Shown here: positions 14,538 through 23,410 of the stretch, piece after piece
Layout of the letters: each line of letters begins with the position of its first letter
Numbering within the stretch: position 1 is the first letter of the stretch
IMG/VR virus record: IMGVR_UViG_3300048837_000214
Span: 1 to 52,974 of that record
DNA from: a virus
Length of the DNA: 52,974 nucleotides
Direction: 5' to 3' (one strand)
Made by a program: the position numbers and the translations under genes
The notes under the pieces: generated by a model
Database searches by the model: none
Told to the model about the DNA's origin: nothing
Seen by the model: only the letters and a program-made list of their open reading frames with translations

Positions 14538-15785
14538 TCATTGAATCCTTGCGTTCCCGGTCAGCGACACCTTGCCCGCCGTTCGCGCCGCTGGCCCTGC
14601 CGGCGGTTCGCTCTCTCCCTCCACCGCCTCCCGCGCTGGATGTGGGTAGGTGTACTTCGTGTAACTGGGCTTCGCCGCTGCCCCTACGAACACTTCGCGG
14701 TCATCCTGAACGATGGCATCCCACCCGTTCTGGTAGGCGTAAGACGTAGCCCGCGCCCCGGTGTTGTTCCAGGCGTAAATCGGATCAATGACGTTGTTCG
14801 TCCCGTTGTGGCCCCACCCCGGCTGCCGTGCCTGCGGGTAGGAACCCGGCGTCGTGTTGTCGCCAATGTCGAACAGGTTGGTGCTGCCGTAATCTGACGG
14901 CGCGGTCGTGTTGTTCACCACGTTGTCCGTAAAGATCCCGCTGCCGGCGCGAAACCAAAAGTACCTCGTCACGTTTCGCGGGGTGACCGTCATGCGGAAC
15001 GTGTTGTTGTAGGCCTCGAACCACCGGCCGCCATAGGTGGACGTGAACCCATGCGTGATCCAGGTGCAGCCGTCGATGAGGGAGTAGCGGCCCACCAGCC
15101 GGGCATTGTCGTCGATGTCCACCCCGCCCGTGTTCAGGAATGACGAGTCCTCGATGTAGACGTTCACGGCGCCGCCTGTATCCAGCGTGCCCATCGTGCT
15201 GGCAGTCGCCCATGCGCGGGGGGACTTCAGGTGGATGCTAACCGATGCGATCGACGGCCCCAAGTCTTCTCCCGGCGTGCCGAAGTCTGACCCATCGATT
15301 GAGATATTCCAAGCCACCCCGCCCTGCGAGAGCCATGCGATAAGCGCCACATCCTCCGCTGACCCGAAGCGTTCCTTATTCTCGAAGTGGCAGTCGAACA
15401 ACAGGGGAACCTTGCTGCCCGTGCCGGTGAACCGCACGGCGTTCACGTCGCCGGTCCCCTCGTCAAACCGGATGCCGCCCACCCCAACGTGGTAGGTATT
15501 GCCGCTCTGCATCTCGAACAGATTAGATGACGAGTTGTTGGTCAGCACCACGTTCCGCGTGGCCGTGCCCCCCGAAGTCGGCGTGTAGTTCTGCGCCCGG
15601 ATGATGATCTGCTTCGTCGTGGTGATCCCGGAAGTCCAAGTGCAGGAGCCGTTGGGGATCAAGACAGTATCCCCGTCCGAGGCCGCGCCGACTGCTGTGT
15701 TGACGTGATCCCGGCTGCACGATGAGGCCACGACCTCAGTGCCCCAGGCCGAGGCGGCAACCAGGAGTGCAAGCGCCAGTTTCAT
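14538..15785 (-). CDS. Secreted beta-helix (pectin-lyase fold) protein
   Basis: This encodes 415 residues. The N-terminus MKLALALLVAASAWGTEVVA is a Sec signal peptide. The body has repeated short strands with Asn/Gly turns (NVYIEDSSFLNTG, IDGCTWITHGF, FEAYNNTFRM) typical of a right-handed parallel beta-helix, and the end carries KYTYPHPAREAVEGE. Such proteins bind or cut surface polysaccharide. Catalytic residues cannot be assigned. It is coupled by ATGA to the preceding gene and closes the signal-peptide cassette. Confidence 0.7.
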   Translation of the reverse strand: MKLALALLVAASAWGTEVVASSCSRDHVNTAVGAASDGDTVLIPNGSCTWTSGITTTKQIIIRAQNYTPTSGGTATRNVVLTNNSSSNLFEMQSGNTYHVGVGGIRFDEGTGDVNAVRFTGTGSKVPLLFDCHFENKERFGSAEDVALIAWLSQGGVAWNISIDGSDFGTPGEDLGPSIASVSIHLKSPRAWATASTMGTLDTGGAVNVYIEDSSFLNTGGVDIDDNARLVGRYSLIDGCTWITHGFTSTYGGRWFEAYNNTFRMTVTPRNVTRYFWFRAGSGIFTDNVVNNTTAPSDYGSTNLFDIGDNTTPGSYPQARQPGWGHNGTNNVIDPIYAWNNTGARATSYAYQNGWDAIVQDDREVFVGAAAKPSYTKYTYPHPAREAVEGESEPPAGPAARTAGKVSLTGNARIQ

Positions 15786-16471
15786 TGCTTCGGCCCCGCC
15801 ATGCCGATTGCGATGGAGTTGGTCCCGTATCCGGACCAGGTGAATGTCGAACTCGCCGCCGTGCAGGATGCCGCCGAGATGCCGACGCCGCCGCCATCAA
15901 TTGCAAAATGCTCATCGGTCGTGCAGCCCGTCACCGTGCGGATATCGGTCGTGTCCATCTGGATCGATGTGCCGATGCCACCAGCCGGCACCGTGAGGAC
16001 TTGGTTCCCTGAAGTGGTGATGGTGCAGGTATAGTTGACCGCTGACTGGCTGGCATTCTTCAGGTGCACAACTGTTCCAACCACGCCGTAGCTTGGCCCG
16101 CTGCTATATGTGACCGTGAGGTTTGCCGCGCCTGTCGCTGTCGGAGCAATGCCGACGTAGCAACGCCCCCGCATGAAGCCGTTGCCTGCCGTCGCGCTGC
16201 CTACGGCGGTCCACGTTGCACCCGCACCGGAAATCCCGGTCGGGTCTACCGCGCCCTCTGTGGCGGTCCCGATCATGACGAACAGCGCCCGATTTGTCCC
16301 TGCCGTCATGCTGGGGGTGACAACCGTGACACTGGTGCTTGCTGCATAGCCGTCGCCAGAGATGGCTTCCAACGCAACATCCGCACCCGCCGCCGCTTTC
16401 TTCTTGGGCAGGATGATAATTTGGGGCCACGCGAGAGCGGCCCCCAGGATGAGGGTGAGTAGAAGTCTCAT
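15782..16471 (-). CDS. Secreted beta-rich appendage protein
   Basis: This encodes 229 residues. It starts MRLLLTLILGAALAWPQ, a signal peptide, followed by a basic PKKK patch and then a Thr/Ser/Gly-rich all-beta domain (SVTVVTPSMTAGTNRALFVMI, AANLTVTYSSG). This looks like a small immunoglobulin- or jelly-roll-type adhesive domain. A start one base after the upstream stop and an ATGA at its end show translational coupling. No family assigned. Confidence 0.65.
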   Translation of the reverse strand: MRLLLTLILGAALAWPQIIILPKKKAAAGADVALEAISGDGYAASTSVTVVTPSMTAGTNRALFVMIGTATEGAVDPTGISGAGATWTAVGSATAGNGFMRGRCYVGIAPTATGAANLTVTYSSGPSYGVVGTVVHLKNASQSAVNYTCTITTSGNQVLTVPAGGIGTSIQMDTTDIRTVTGCTTDEHFAIDGGGVGISAASCTAASSTFTWSGYGTNSIAIGMAGPKQ

Positions 16472-16472
16472 G

Positions 16473-19385
16473 TTAGTCGGTCACCACCCGGAAGGTCACG
16501 GTGATCGTGAGGAACGTGGGCGTTCCAGAAACGCTGGTGGTCTTCCAACCAATCCAGTTGCCCGATGCGATTGTCGAGTCGGTCAGCGATCCGTCGTCGG
16601 CATCCTCGTCGCCATTGAAGGTGATATCGGAGTCAAGGTCGGCGCACGATGCACCCGCCGACGTACACTCCTGTAACTGCCCCACCACGTTAGTCGTGCC
16701 TTGCAGCACGCCCCTGATGGTCAGGATGGACATGCCGTAGGGAGCCTTCATGAGCAGCATGTCGTCTGCTGCCGCTGGTGCGGGGATTACGAACGAGACG
16801 TGCTGGATCGAGGGCAGCGCCCGCTTTGCCCCACCGTAGAACTGCAATTGGTCGGTGGTGGTGTCCACAGCGATCTCACCCGCAGCATCCACCGTGGGGC
16901 CTGTGCCGTTGGGGATCTGAATGCTGGTGCTGAACACAGGGTTGGTGCCAAACACTAGAGCGCCGCTGCCTGTCTCATCAGTCACCGCCGAAGCAAGGTT
17001 CGCACTCGACGGAGTTGCCAGCGCCGTTGCCACGCCTGTACCAAGTCCGCTCACGCCTGATGCGATGGGGAGGCCCGTGGCGTTGGTGAGCACACCCGAT
17101 GCCGGGGTGCCGAGTGCCGGGGTCACCAGCGTCGGGGATTCAGCAAAGACAAGCGCCCCGGTCCCCGTCTCGCCTGTCACAGCCGAGGCAAGGTTGGCAC
17201 TTGACGGAGTGGCAAGGAACGTCCCGACGCCCGTGCCGAGCCCGCCTATGCCGCCGACCGGAACAGCCGTAGCCGTGATGGTGCCGGAGCCCGTGGCCCC
17301 AAGCGAACCGCCTGTGCCAACGACCATTGCTGCCGAGGTGTTCGTGCCGCTGCCAATGCCGTCGAACGTGGGCGATCCTGCCGTCGCGTCAGCCGCGCAC
17401 ACCCACGCGCTTGCACCGTTGCGCTTGATGATCTGGTTCTCAGTACAACTCAGGGCCGCGATAGCAGTCAGGTCGGCGTCTGACGGCTGGTAGTCTCCGG
17501 TCACAGGAACTTGCCCCGCGCCCGTGCCGAGGGTAGCCGCCGCTGCTGTTCCCAGAGTCGGCTTGTTGGCAATCGAGGTTCCGCCGCTCCCAGAGTTCCA
17601 GTCAATGTACTGCGCCGCCAACCCTGCCGCCGTACCGCTGGCGTTGCCCGTGATGTTGCCCGTCAGTGGGCCTGCAAAACCCGTAGCGGTCAACACCCCA
17701 GTTGAGGCGTTATAAGCCAGCCCCGCGTCTGTCTTGGGTTGAAGGTTGCCAGTTGCCGAGTCGAAGATCCCAACGAAACTCGTGGAATCTGTTCCGTCCA
17801 CTACCTGCACAGTCTGAGGAACAATGGCGGCTGATCCGTCAAAGTTCACCCCGCCAATAGCACGAGCTGTCGCCAATGCCGTAGCGGTAGATGCGTTACC
17901 CGTCACCGCTCCTGTCAGCGGTCCAGCAAACCCTGTCGCCGTCAGCACTCCCGTCGAAGCGTTGTAGGTCAGCCCTGCGTCCGTCTTAGGCTGCTGGTTG
18001 CCTGTTGCCGCGTCGAACATGGCGATGTAGGAGGAGGCGTCCGTGCTGTCAACGGTCTGAATGGTTTGGGGGACAATCGCCGCCGTGCCATTGAAATCTA
18101 CCCCGCCGATTGCACGGGCGGTTGCAAGTGCCGTAGCCGTGCCCGCGTTACCGCTGATGGTGGTCTGGGGATTCGCCGTCGAATGGTAGGTCACCACCGA
18201 GCCGCCATTCTCGTGCGACTTCAGCAGCGAGTCGGCGCTGTCGAAGTAGACGCTATGCTCTCCCGCCGATGCGCCTGCGCCAGGCGCTGTTCCCTCCAAC
18301 AGCGTGACCACACCCGTCCCACTACCGGATACGGCCAGCAGCGTCCCGCTGGTCGGCAGTGTGAGGCTTGTTGCCCCAGTTGCGGTCAGTGTGACCGAAT
18401 AGGCCCCGGAGGTCGTCAGGCTTCCACCGCTTGCCGCCGTCGCCACGTTGGGCTTGTTGGCGATGCTCGAACCACCACTCCCAGAATTCCAGTCGATGTA
18501 TTGGGCGGCGAGTCCTGCCGCTGTGCCTGTCGTGTTCTGATTCAGCGTAGGGAAGTTGGTCAACAGCGCCGCTGAAACCGCTGGAAGTTGTGCTGAACCG
18601 TTCAACTGAACAAGGTTGCTCGCCGAGGTCCCGACCGTGTACGAGGTTCCCCATGCCGACCCCGTGGAGTTTGCAACGCCAGCGCCGGGATACGTCATGG
18701 ATCCGCCTGCGCCGATGTCCGAGGCAGAGGCCACGACGTTACCCGAAGCGTCGAACGCGAGTTGCTTGTTGACGGTCTTGGTGCCGCTGACCGTGGCAAA
18801 TTCTGTGGTGTTGCCGGATCTCGATCCGATGTCGGCTGTCCCGTTGAAGCTCACCCCAAAGATGCTTCGCGCCGTAGCAAGCGCTGTAGCTGTTGCCGCA
18901 TTCCCCGTCGTGCTTTGGTTGAGCGTCGGGAAGTTTGTGAGTAGCGCCGCGCTGACCGCTGGAAGTTGCGAACTCGCGTTGAGTTGCACGAGGTTGCTTG
19001 CCCCGGTCCCGACCGTGTAAGACGTACCCCAGGCTGAACCCGTGGAGTTCGCCACTCCCGCACCCGGCCAACTCAGACTGGCCCATCCCACAACCCCCGA
19101 CCCGTTGGTCGCAAGGTACTGTCCCGCCGTGCCATCCGCAGACGGGACGGTCCACAGCGTCTGCTCAACTGCGCTACTTGCGCCGAAGCGCAGCAAGCGC
19201 CCTTCGGTCTTCGTCGCTGGCACAATGGACGCTACGAAATTTCTCATGTAGGCAGGAGTAATGCTGCCCGCCGCCTGTCCATCGGCGAAGTAGCCGAGCA
19301 GGGTGGATTGAGTCTGAGCCGTGCCAGTCTGTGCGTGTGCGGCAATCGAAAGAACCACCGCGAGAAGAATGAGTCTTGCCATCAT
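16473..19385 (-). CDS. Long repetitive tail-fibre-like protein with signal peptide
   Basis: This encodes 970 residues. Residues 1-18 (MMARLILLAVVLSIAAHA) are a Sec signal peptide. The rest is made of repeated fibre modules: WPGAGVANSTGSAWGTSY with SNLVQLN and LTNFPTLNQ twice, a unit with QTDAGLxYNASTGVLTATGFAGPLTG twice, and LATARAIGGVNFDG several times. These Gly/Thr/Ala modules are typical of trimeric phage tail fibres. The C-terminal 150 residues are unique and beta-rich, probably the receptor-binding tip. It is a paralogue of the gene at 23411-25075. Confidence 0.8.
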   Translation of the reverse strand: MMARLILLAVVLSIAAHAQTGTAQTQSTLLGYFADGQAAGSITPAYMRNFVASIVPATKTEGRLLRFGASSAVEQTLWTVPSADGTAGQYLATNGSGVVGWASLSWPGAGVANSTGSAWGTSYTVGTGASNLVQLNASSQLPAVSAALLTNFPTLNQSTTGNAATATALATARSIFGVSFNGTADIGSRSGNTTEFATVSGTKTVNKQLAFDASGNVVASASDIGAGGSMTYPGAGVANSTGSAWGTSYTVGTSASNLVQLNGSAQLPAVSAALLTNFPTLNQNTTGTAAGLAAQYIDWNSGSGGSSIANKPNVATAASGGSLTTSGAYSVTLTATGATSLTLPTSGTLLAVSGSGTGVVTLLEGTAPGAGASAGEHSVYFDSADSLLKSHENGGSVVTYHSTANPQTTISGNAGTATALATARAIGGVDFNGTAAIVPQTIQTVDSTDASSYIAMFDAATGNQQPKTDAGLTYNASTGVLTATGFAGPLTGAVTGNASTATALATARAIGGVNFDGSAAIVPQTVQVVDGTDSTSFVGIFDSATGNLQPKTDAGLAYNASTGVLTATGFAGPLTGNITGNASGTAAGLAAQYIDWNSGSGGTSIANKPTLGTAAAATLGTGAGQVPVTGDYQPSDADLTAIAALSCTENQIIKRNGASAWVCAADATAGSPTFDGIGSGTNTSAAMVVGTGGSLGATGSGTITATAVPVGGIGGLGTGVGTFLATPSSANLASAVTGETGTGALVFAESPTLVTPALGTPASGVLTNATGLPIASGVSGLGTGVATALATPSSANLASAVTDETGSGALVFGTNPVFSTSIQIPNGTGPTVDAAGEIAVDTTTDQLQFYGGAKRALPSIQHVSFVIPAPAAADDMLLMKAPYGMSILTIRGVLQGTTNVVGQLQECTSAGASCADLDSDITFNGDEDADDGSLTDSTIASGNWIGWKTTSVSGTPTFLTITVTFRVVTD

Positions 19386-19386
19386 G

Positions 19387-22300
19387 CTAATTACTCCCTA
19401 TTCCGAAATCAGAACTGAATGCCGCATCCCACGGATTAGCGGGGGTTCCGACGGTTACGGTTCCGGCGACACGCGCGGTCCCGCAGGTGATTCGATAATG
19501 GTTTGTCCCGGTGTTAAGTCCGGTCGCCGAAAACGTCTGATAGCGGGCCTTCGTCGCGTCGGCCGCGGAGTCCGGGGCATCACTGGAACTCGCCGGCGCC
19601 GTGGCCCCGATGTACACTTTGCAGACCGTCGCGGGAGGTGCAATCCACGACAGCGAAGCCGCACCAGCGCCACCCGTCGCCGTCACAGATCGGATCACCT
19701 CGTAAGGTGCCGTCGCCCACTGTGGATTGCCGACCTTCGCGTTCTGGTACGGCAACGCGCCCATGAATTGATCGCGGGCACGCTTGGGCGAATACGTTCC
19801 GACCTGAGTCCGTGCGGCCATCAGGTTCAACGCCGCGCCAGTGACCACCGGGTAGCCGCCCACGGGATCAGACGCCCAACCAACCATGAATCCCGGCAGC
19901 ATCGTGACGGTTGCACCAGCGGTGTGAGCCGCCGCTGTCGATCCCCAGACGCCACGGGCGGAGATAGTGAACCGAGCCTTGCCGCTGGACGGCGTAGAGA
20001 GTGCGGGGCTCCCCGTGAGCCGCACATACTCGTCGTCGATCTTGGCCCAGGCGATGTTGAAGTAGGAGTCCCCGCCGTCCTTCCAGTCCAGACCCGCCAC
20101 CACGTCGATGGTGGTCTGAGAGTCGTTCATGTCGGCATCGAGGGGCCATGAAACGATGGCCGAACTCGCGCATTCATCGAACGTCTCGCATCGCAGTTTG
20201 TCCCCCGGCCCCACCCCGATGTCGATAATCCTGAACTGCATCATGCTGTTGACGCTCGACAGCACGCGCCCCGCGTAGTGCGCCGCCATCGAGTTCGAGA
20301 CGTGGTGGAACAAAGGCAGATCGTCCGGTCCCTCGAACGTGCCGCTTTCAGCAATCCATGCCCAGACGTTGGCGACGTAGCTCATCATGTAGGACGGCGT
20401 GCGGCGGTGGCCGTCTACAAAGCCGTCGTTCGAGGTCTGCGGCGAGGCGTGGTAGGGGACAAATGCCGGGTTCGTCTCAGGGATCACGCCGCTGTTGATC
20501 AGCCCCATGGTGTCGCGCCCCGCGCACCACATGTCAGCGGTCAGGGCGGTCGAAGTGCTTGTGGGACGGGTCCAAGACGCACAGGTCGGATCAACGGGCG
20601 CGTGCGCTCCGTCAAACACCAGCATCGCGCCCTCGAAGAACTCCGCGTTGTTCTGGAGGCGGTTTTGGAAGTAGGCCCGCTCCACCGTGCTGTCAGGTGA
20701 CACCAGCGCGGCCAGCCAGATGTTGCGCTGCGTCCAGGCGATTGCTCGCGGCGCGTATGGCTGGTAGATGATGCCGCGCCCGTGCATCCTGGTCGTGATG
20801 GTCCCCGACTCGTTCACTCCCGTCGTAGTAGTCGCCATGCCGAACGCGCCTTCCATCTGTGCCCCGACGAGGTAGTAGTGGTAGCCCGTCAGCAGGTACG
20901 GGATGGCGTAGAAACTTGGCGCGTGGGTCGTGTAGTCGGTCAGGCCCTCGGCAGTCCAATTGTTCTTATAGGTTGAGGATGTGGCGTTGATTCGCCCGTC
21001 ACAGGGAGACGAGGCGCAAACGTGGGTGGCAGGGGTGACCAGCCCCTCTTCGCTGCTCCCGTACAGCGGCCACCAGCCACGGGTCTCATCCAAACTCACA
21101 ACGCGCCCAAGCGTCGAATCCTCGCCCGCTGCCGGGTAGAACGTCCCGGTCGTGGTCATCATGTAGTGGACCGGCGCGTTGCCGGCAGCGTCGGCGTTGC
21201 CGATGACCAACCTGTCCCATACGTCTTTTTTCTTTGCCACCGTCGCGGTCCCGTGGCCCATCAGGTAGAGGTACTCGAGATACCAGCGCGGGATCAGTGC
21301 AATGTCGCCCCGCGCTCCGGTCCCCCCGACGCCCTTCTGCCAGGACGCGCAATGGGAGGTCGATGTCTCGCACCATTGGGCCTCATCGCTGCCAAGCCGG
21401 GAGGCGTAGGATGACAGGTCGGAATCCGCCAGCGTCGATGCCACGGGCAGCCGATAGTCGTAGGACGGGATGACCCGCGTGTGGATGAGGTAGCGGAAGT
21501 TGTAATCTGTGACGATGGCTCCCGGCGCGGTCCCACTCCAGACGAGTTTGTGTCTGCGGGAACGGGCGTGGAAGGTCTTATCGCTCACTGTGTAGGCCGT
21601 TGTCGCCTCGCTTGCCCCCGTCTTAAGCGTCAGCGTCAGTCCCGTGATCTGCTGGAACCTGTGCATCGAGGCGTTCGAGATTTGGGCGTCAATCTCCACA
21701 CCCGCATACGACGGGTAGAACCGCGCCTCGAAAACGGGGTGCAAGGACTTGTACTTGTCCTCAGAGGGTGCCCCCCACGCGCCGCCGCTGTACTGCCAGC
21801 CGAAGTCGTAGGTGAGCGCCGTGGAACGGTCCTCGATGATGACGCCTGACACCACTGGCCCCCGCAGCCACCAGCGCCACGCCCCCGCGTCCAACATGGT
21901 GCGGGCAGAGGCCGAATACTCCACCGAGTTCACTGTCCCGTACCAAGTGGCGGACCATGACCCTGTGCCACCGCCCGTGTCGAAGTCGAGCATCTGCTGT
22001 TGAGTCAGCGCCGCTGCCTCGCACGTTGCGAGGTTCCCCAAGTGGCAAGGGTCGGAAGATGCTACGAAGTCCACGACTGCCGAGCCGTTTGCCGAGAGGT
22101 CCAACCGGAACGAGACGATGGCCTGTTGAATGGAGCCATCCGGCCAACTCGTCTTCACGTCCACTTGCCACGCATCCGGTACGGTCCCGCCGATGCGCGG
22201 TTTCGGGTACGTCCCCGTGGCGAACTCGCCCTGTGCGAAGAACCTCATCAAACTCATGGGCCGAGCGGTCTGTCCGGACCCGGACGCCTCGTGGATCGTG

Positions 22301-23409
22301 ACGCTATTGCTCAGGCCCGTGGATGGTTCCGGCTCTCCGCCGCCGCTATTCTCTACTTCGTCCCCAACCGCGTAGAAGGTTGATGGGTCGTTCTGGCTGT
22401 TATACGATGCCGTCACATACGACGAGGACCGCACGGCGTTCGACATTCTCATCTCGTCGATGTCCCCGGCCATTGCGCGAGCGTTGTCCGACAGCCTGTT
22501 CCCGATCAGAAGGGTTGCGGACCCAGTTGATATAGCACTCGCTGGAGCCGCCACTTCAGTTACACTTTGGCTCACGCCATCGAAGTAGATGACGGGATCG
22601 TTTGCCGTGCTGGACCCGTCGTGAGCGACGACGACATGGACCCACTGCCCGGTCGAGGGAAGTCCCGTTTTCCATGCGGCCAAACCGCCGCCGCTGTTCT
22701 CGACCTGGTAATAGAAGGTGTTGGTGGTGTCCATCAATACCTGGTCTTTTAGTTCTCCGTGCTGGAACCAGCGCCGGGAGGTGCTGTCCACGGAATCGAC
22801 GTAAAGCCACGCCTCCCATGTCTTCGCAGCGGAGGCCGTCAGTGCCGACACAGAGATGCGATTCGTTGACGTGGAACCCGCGAACGAAGCTGCGCCATCA
22901 ACCTTGCCGGATGCCGCCACTGCGCCAGTAATCGAACCGTCCTTGTTGTTGACGGTGGAGTCTTCAGCCGCCAGCGTTGTCCCATTGGGGAGGTGCCACA
23001 CCCCCTTGTAACTGGAGTCCCACACGTTCGTCGGATCGGCCTGAGTAGTCGAGACGCTAGCGTCCCCGTATGCGATGTAGATGATGGTATTGGCGGTGTG
23101 GGAGACGGACGGCACTTTGACCCACATCTCAACCGCGCCCGTCGCGGCGTCCCACGAGACAACCTCGTGTTTCAGTTGGGTCGATAGGGCCTCGTCGCTA
23201 TAGAACGCAATGTCATAGCCGCTGGCACTCTCGACCCTGCCGCCGTTGGCGACGGTGGCAAGCCACGAATACGTCCCACTGAACAACACGGGGAAGTCCG
23301 TCAGCGTTGCGGTCCCTGCCTTCGTGTAGTCGATGGTCAGGGTCCGCTTGTACCCGTAGGCTCCCCACGCGGGCAGGGCCAACAGAAGCAGAATCAGGAG
23401 CCGCGTCAT
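19387..23409 (-). CDS. Giant adhesin-like protein: signal peptide, DUF2341/LamG-like, C-terminal Fn3-like
   Basis: This encodes 1340 residues, the longest in the genome. MTRLLILLLLALPAWGA is a signal peptide. Residues 18-115 (YKRTLTIDYTKAGTATLTDFPV, here cut short) resemble DUF2341, and residues 120-350 (WHLPNGTTLAAEDSTVNN, WVHVVVAHDG) a concanavalin/LamG domain, both glycan-binding. A long middle with many aromatic and His residues is unassigned. The last 90 residues (ASLSWIAPPATVCKVYIG) look like a fibronectin type III domain. GGAGG precedes the start. A receptor-binding or surface-degrading role on the virion or cell surface is likely. Confidence 0.75.
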   Translation of the reverse strand: MTRLLILLLLALPAWGAYGYKRTLTIDYTKAGTATLTDFPVLFSGTYSWLATVANGGRVESASGYDIAFYSDEALSTQLKHEVVSWDAATGAVEMWVKVPSVSHTANTIIYIAYGDASVSTTQADPTNVWDSSYKGVWHLPNGTTLAAEDSTVNNKDGSITGAVAASGKVDGAASFAGSTSTNRISVSALTASAAKTWEAWLYVDSVDSTSRRWFQHGELKDQVLMDTTNTFYYQVENSGGGLAAWKTGLPSTGQWVHVVVAHDGSSTANDPVIYFDGVSQSVTEVAAPASAISTGSATLLIGNRLSDNARAMAGDIDEMRMSNAVRSSSYVTASYNSQNDPSTFYAVGDEVENSGGGEPEPSTGLSNSVTIHEASGSGQTARPMSLMRFFAQGEFATGTYPKPRIGGTVPDAWQVDVKTSWPDGSIQQAIVSFRLDLSANGSAVVDFVASSDPCHLGNLATCEAAALTQQQMLDFDTGGGTGSWSATWYGTVNSVEYSASARTMLDAGAWRWWLRGPVVSGVIIEDRSTALTYDFGWQYSGGAWGAPSEDKYKSLHPVFEARFYPSYAGVEIDAQISNASMHRFQQITGLTLTLKTGASEATTAYTVSDKTFHARSRRHKLVWSGTAPGAIVTDYNFRYLIHTRVIPSYDYRLPVASTLADSDLSSYASRLGSDEAQWCETSTSHCASWQKGVGGTGARGDIALIPRWYLEYLYLMGHGTATVAKKKDVWDRLVIGNADAAGNAPVHYMMTTTGTFYPAAGEDSTLGRVVSLDETRGWWPLYGSSEEGLVTPATHVCASSPCDGRINATSSTYKNNWTAEGLTDYTTHAPSFYAIPYLLTGYHYYLVGAQMEGAFGMATTTTGVNESGTITTRMHGRGIIYQPYAPRAIAWTQRNIWLAALVSPDSTVERAYFQNRLQNNAEFFEGAMLVFDGAHAPVDPTCASWTRPTSTSTALTADMWCAGRDTMGLINSGVIPETNPAFVPYHASPQTSNDGFVDGHRRTPSYMMSYVANVWAWIAESGTFEGPDDLPLFHHVSNSMAAHYAGRVLSSVNSMMQFRIIDIGVGPGDKLRCETFDECASSAIVSWPLDADMNDSQTTIDVVAGLDWKDGGDSYFNIAWAKIDDEYVRLTGSPALSTPSSGKARFTISARGVWGSTAAAHTAGATVTMLPGFMVGWASDPVGGYPVVTGAALNLMAARTQVGTYSPKRARDQFMGALPYQNAKVGNPQWATAPYEVIRSVTATGGAGAASLSWIAPPATVCKVYIGATAPASSSDAPDSAADATKARYQTFSATGLNTGTNHYRITCGTARVAGTVTVGTPANPWDAAFSSDFGIGSN

Positions 23410-23410
23410 G

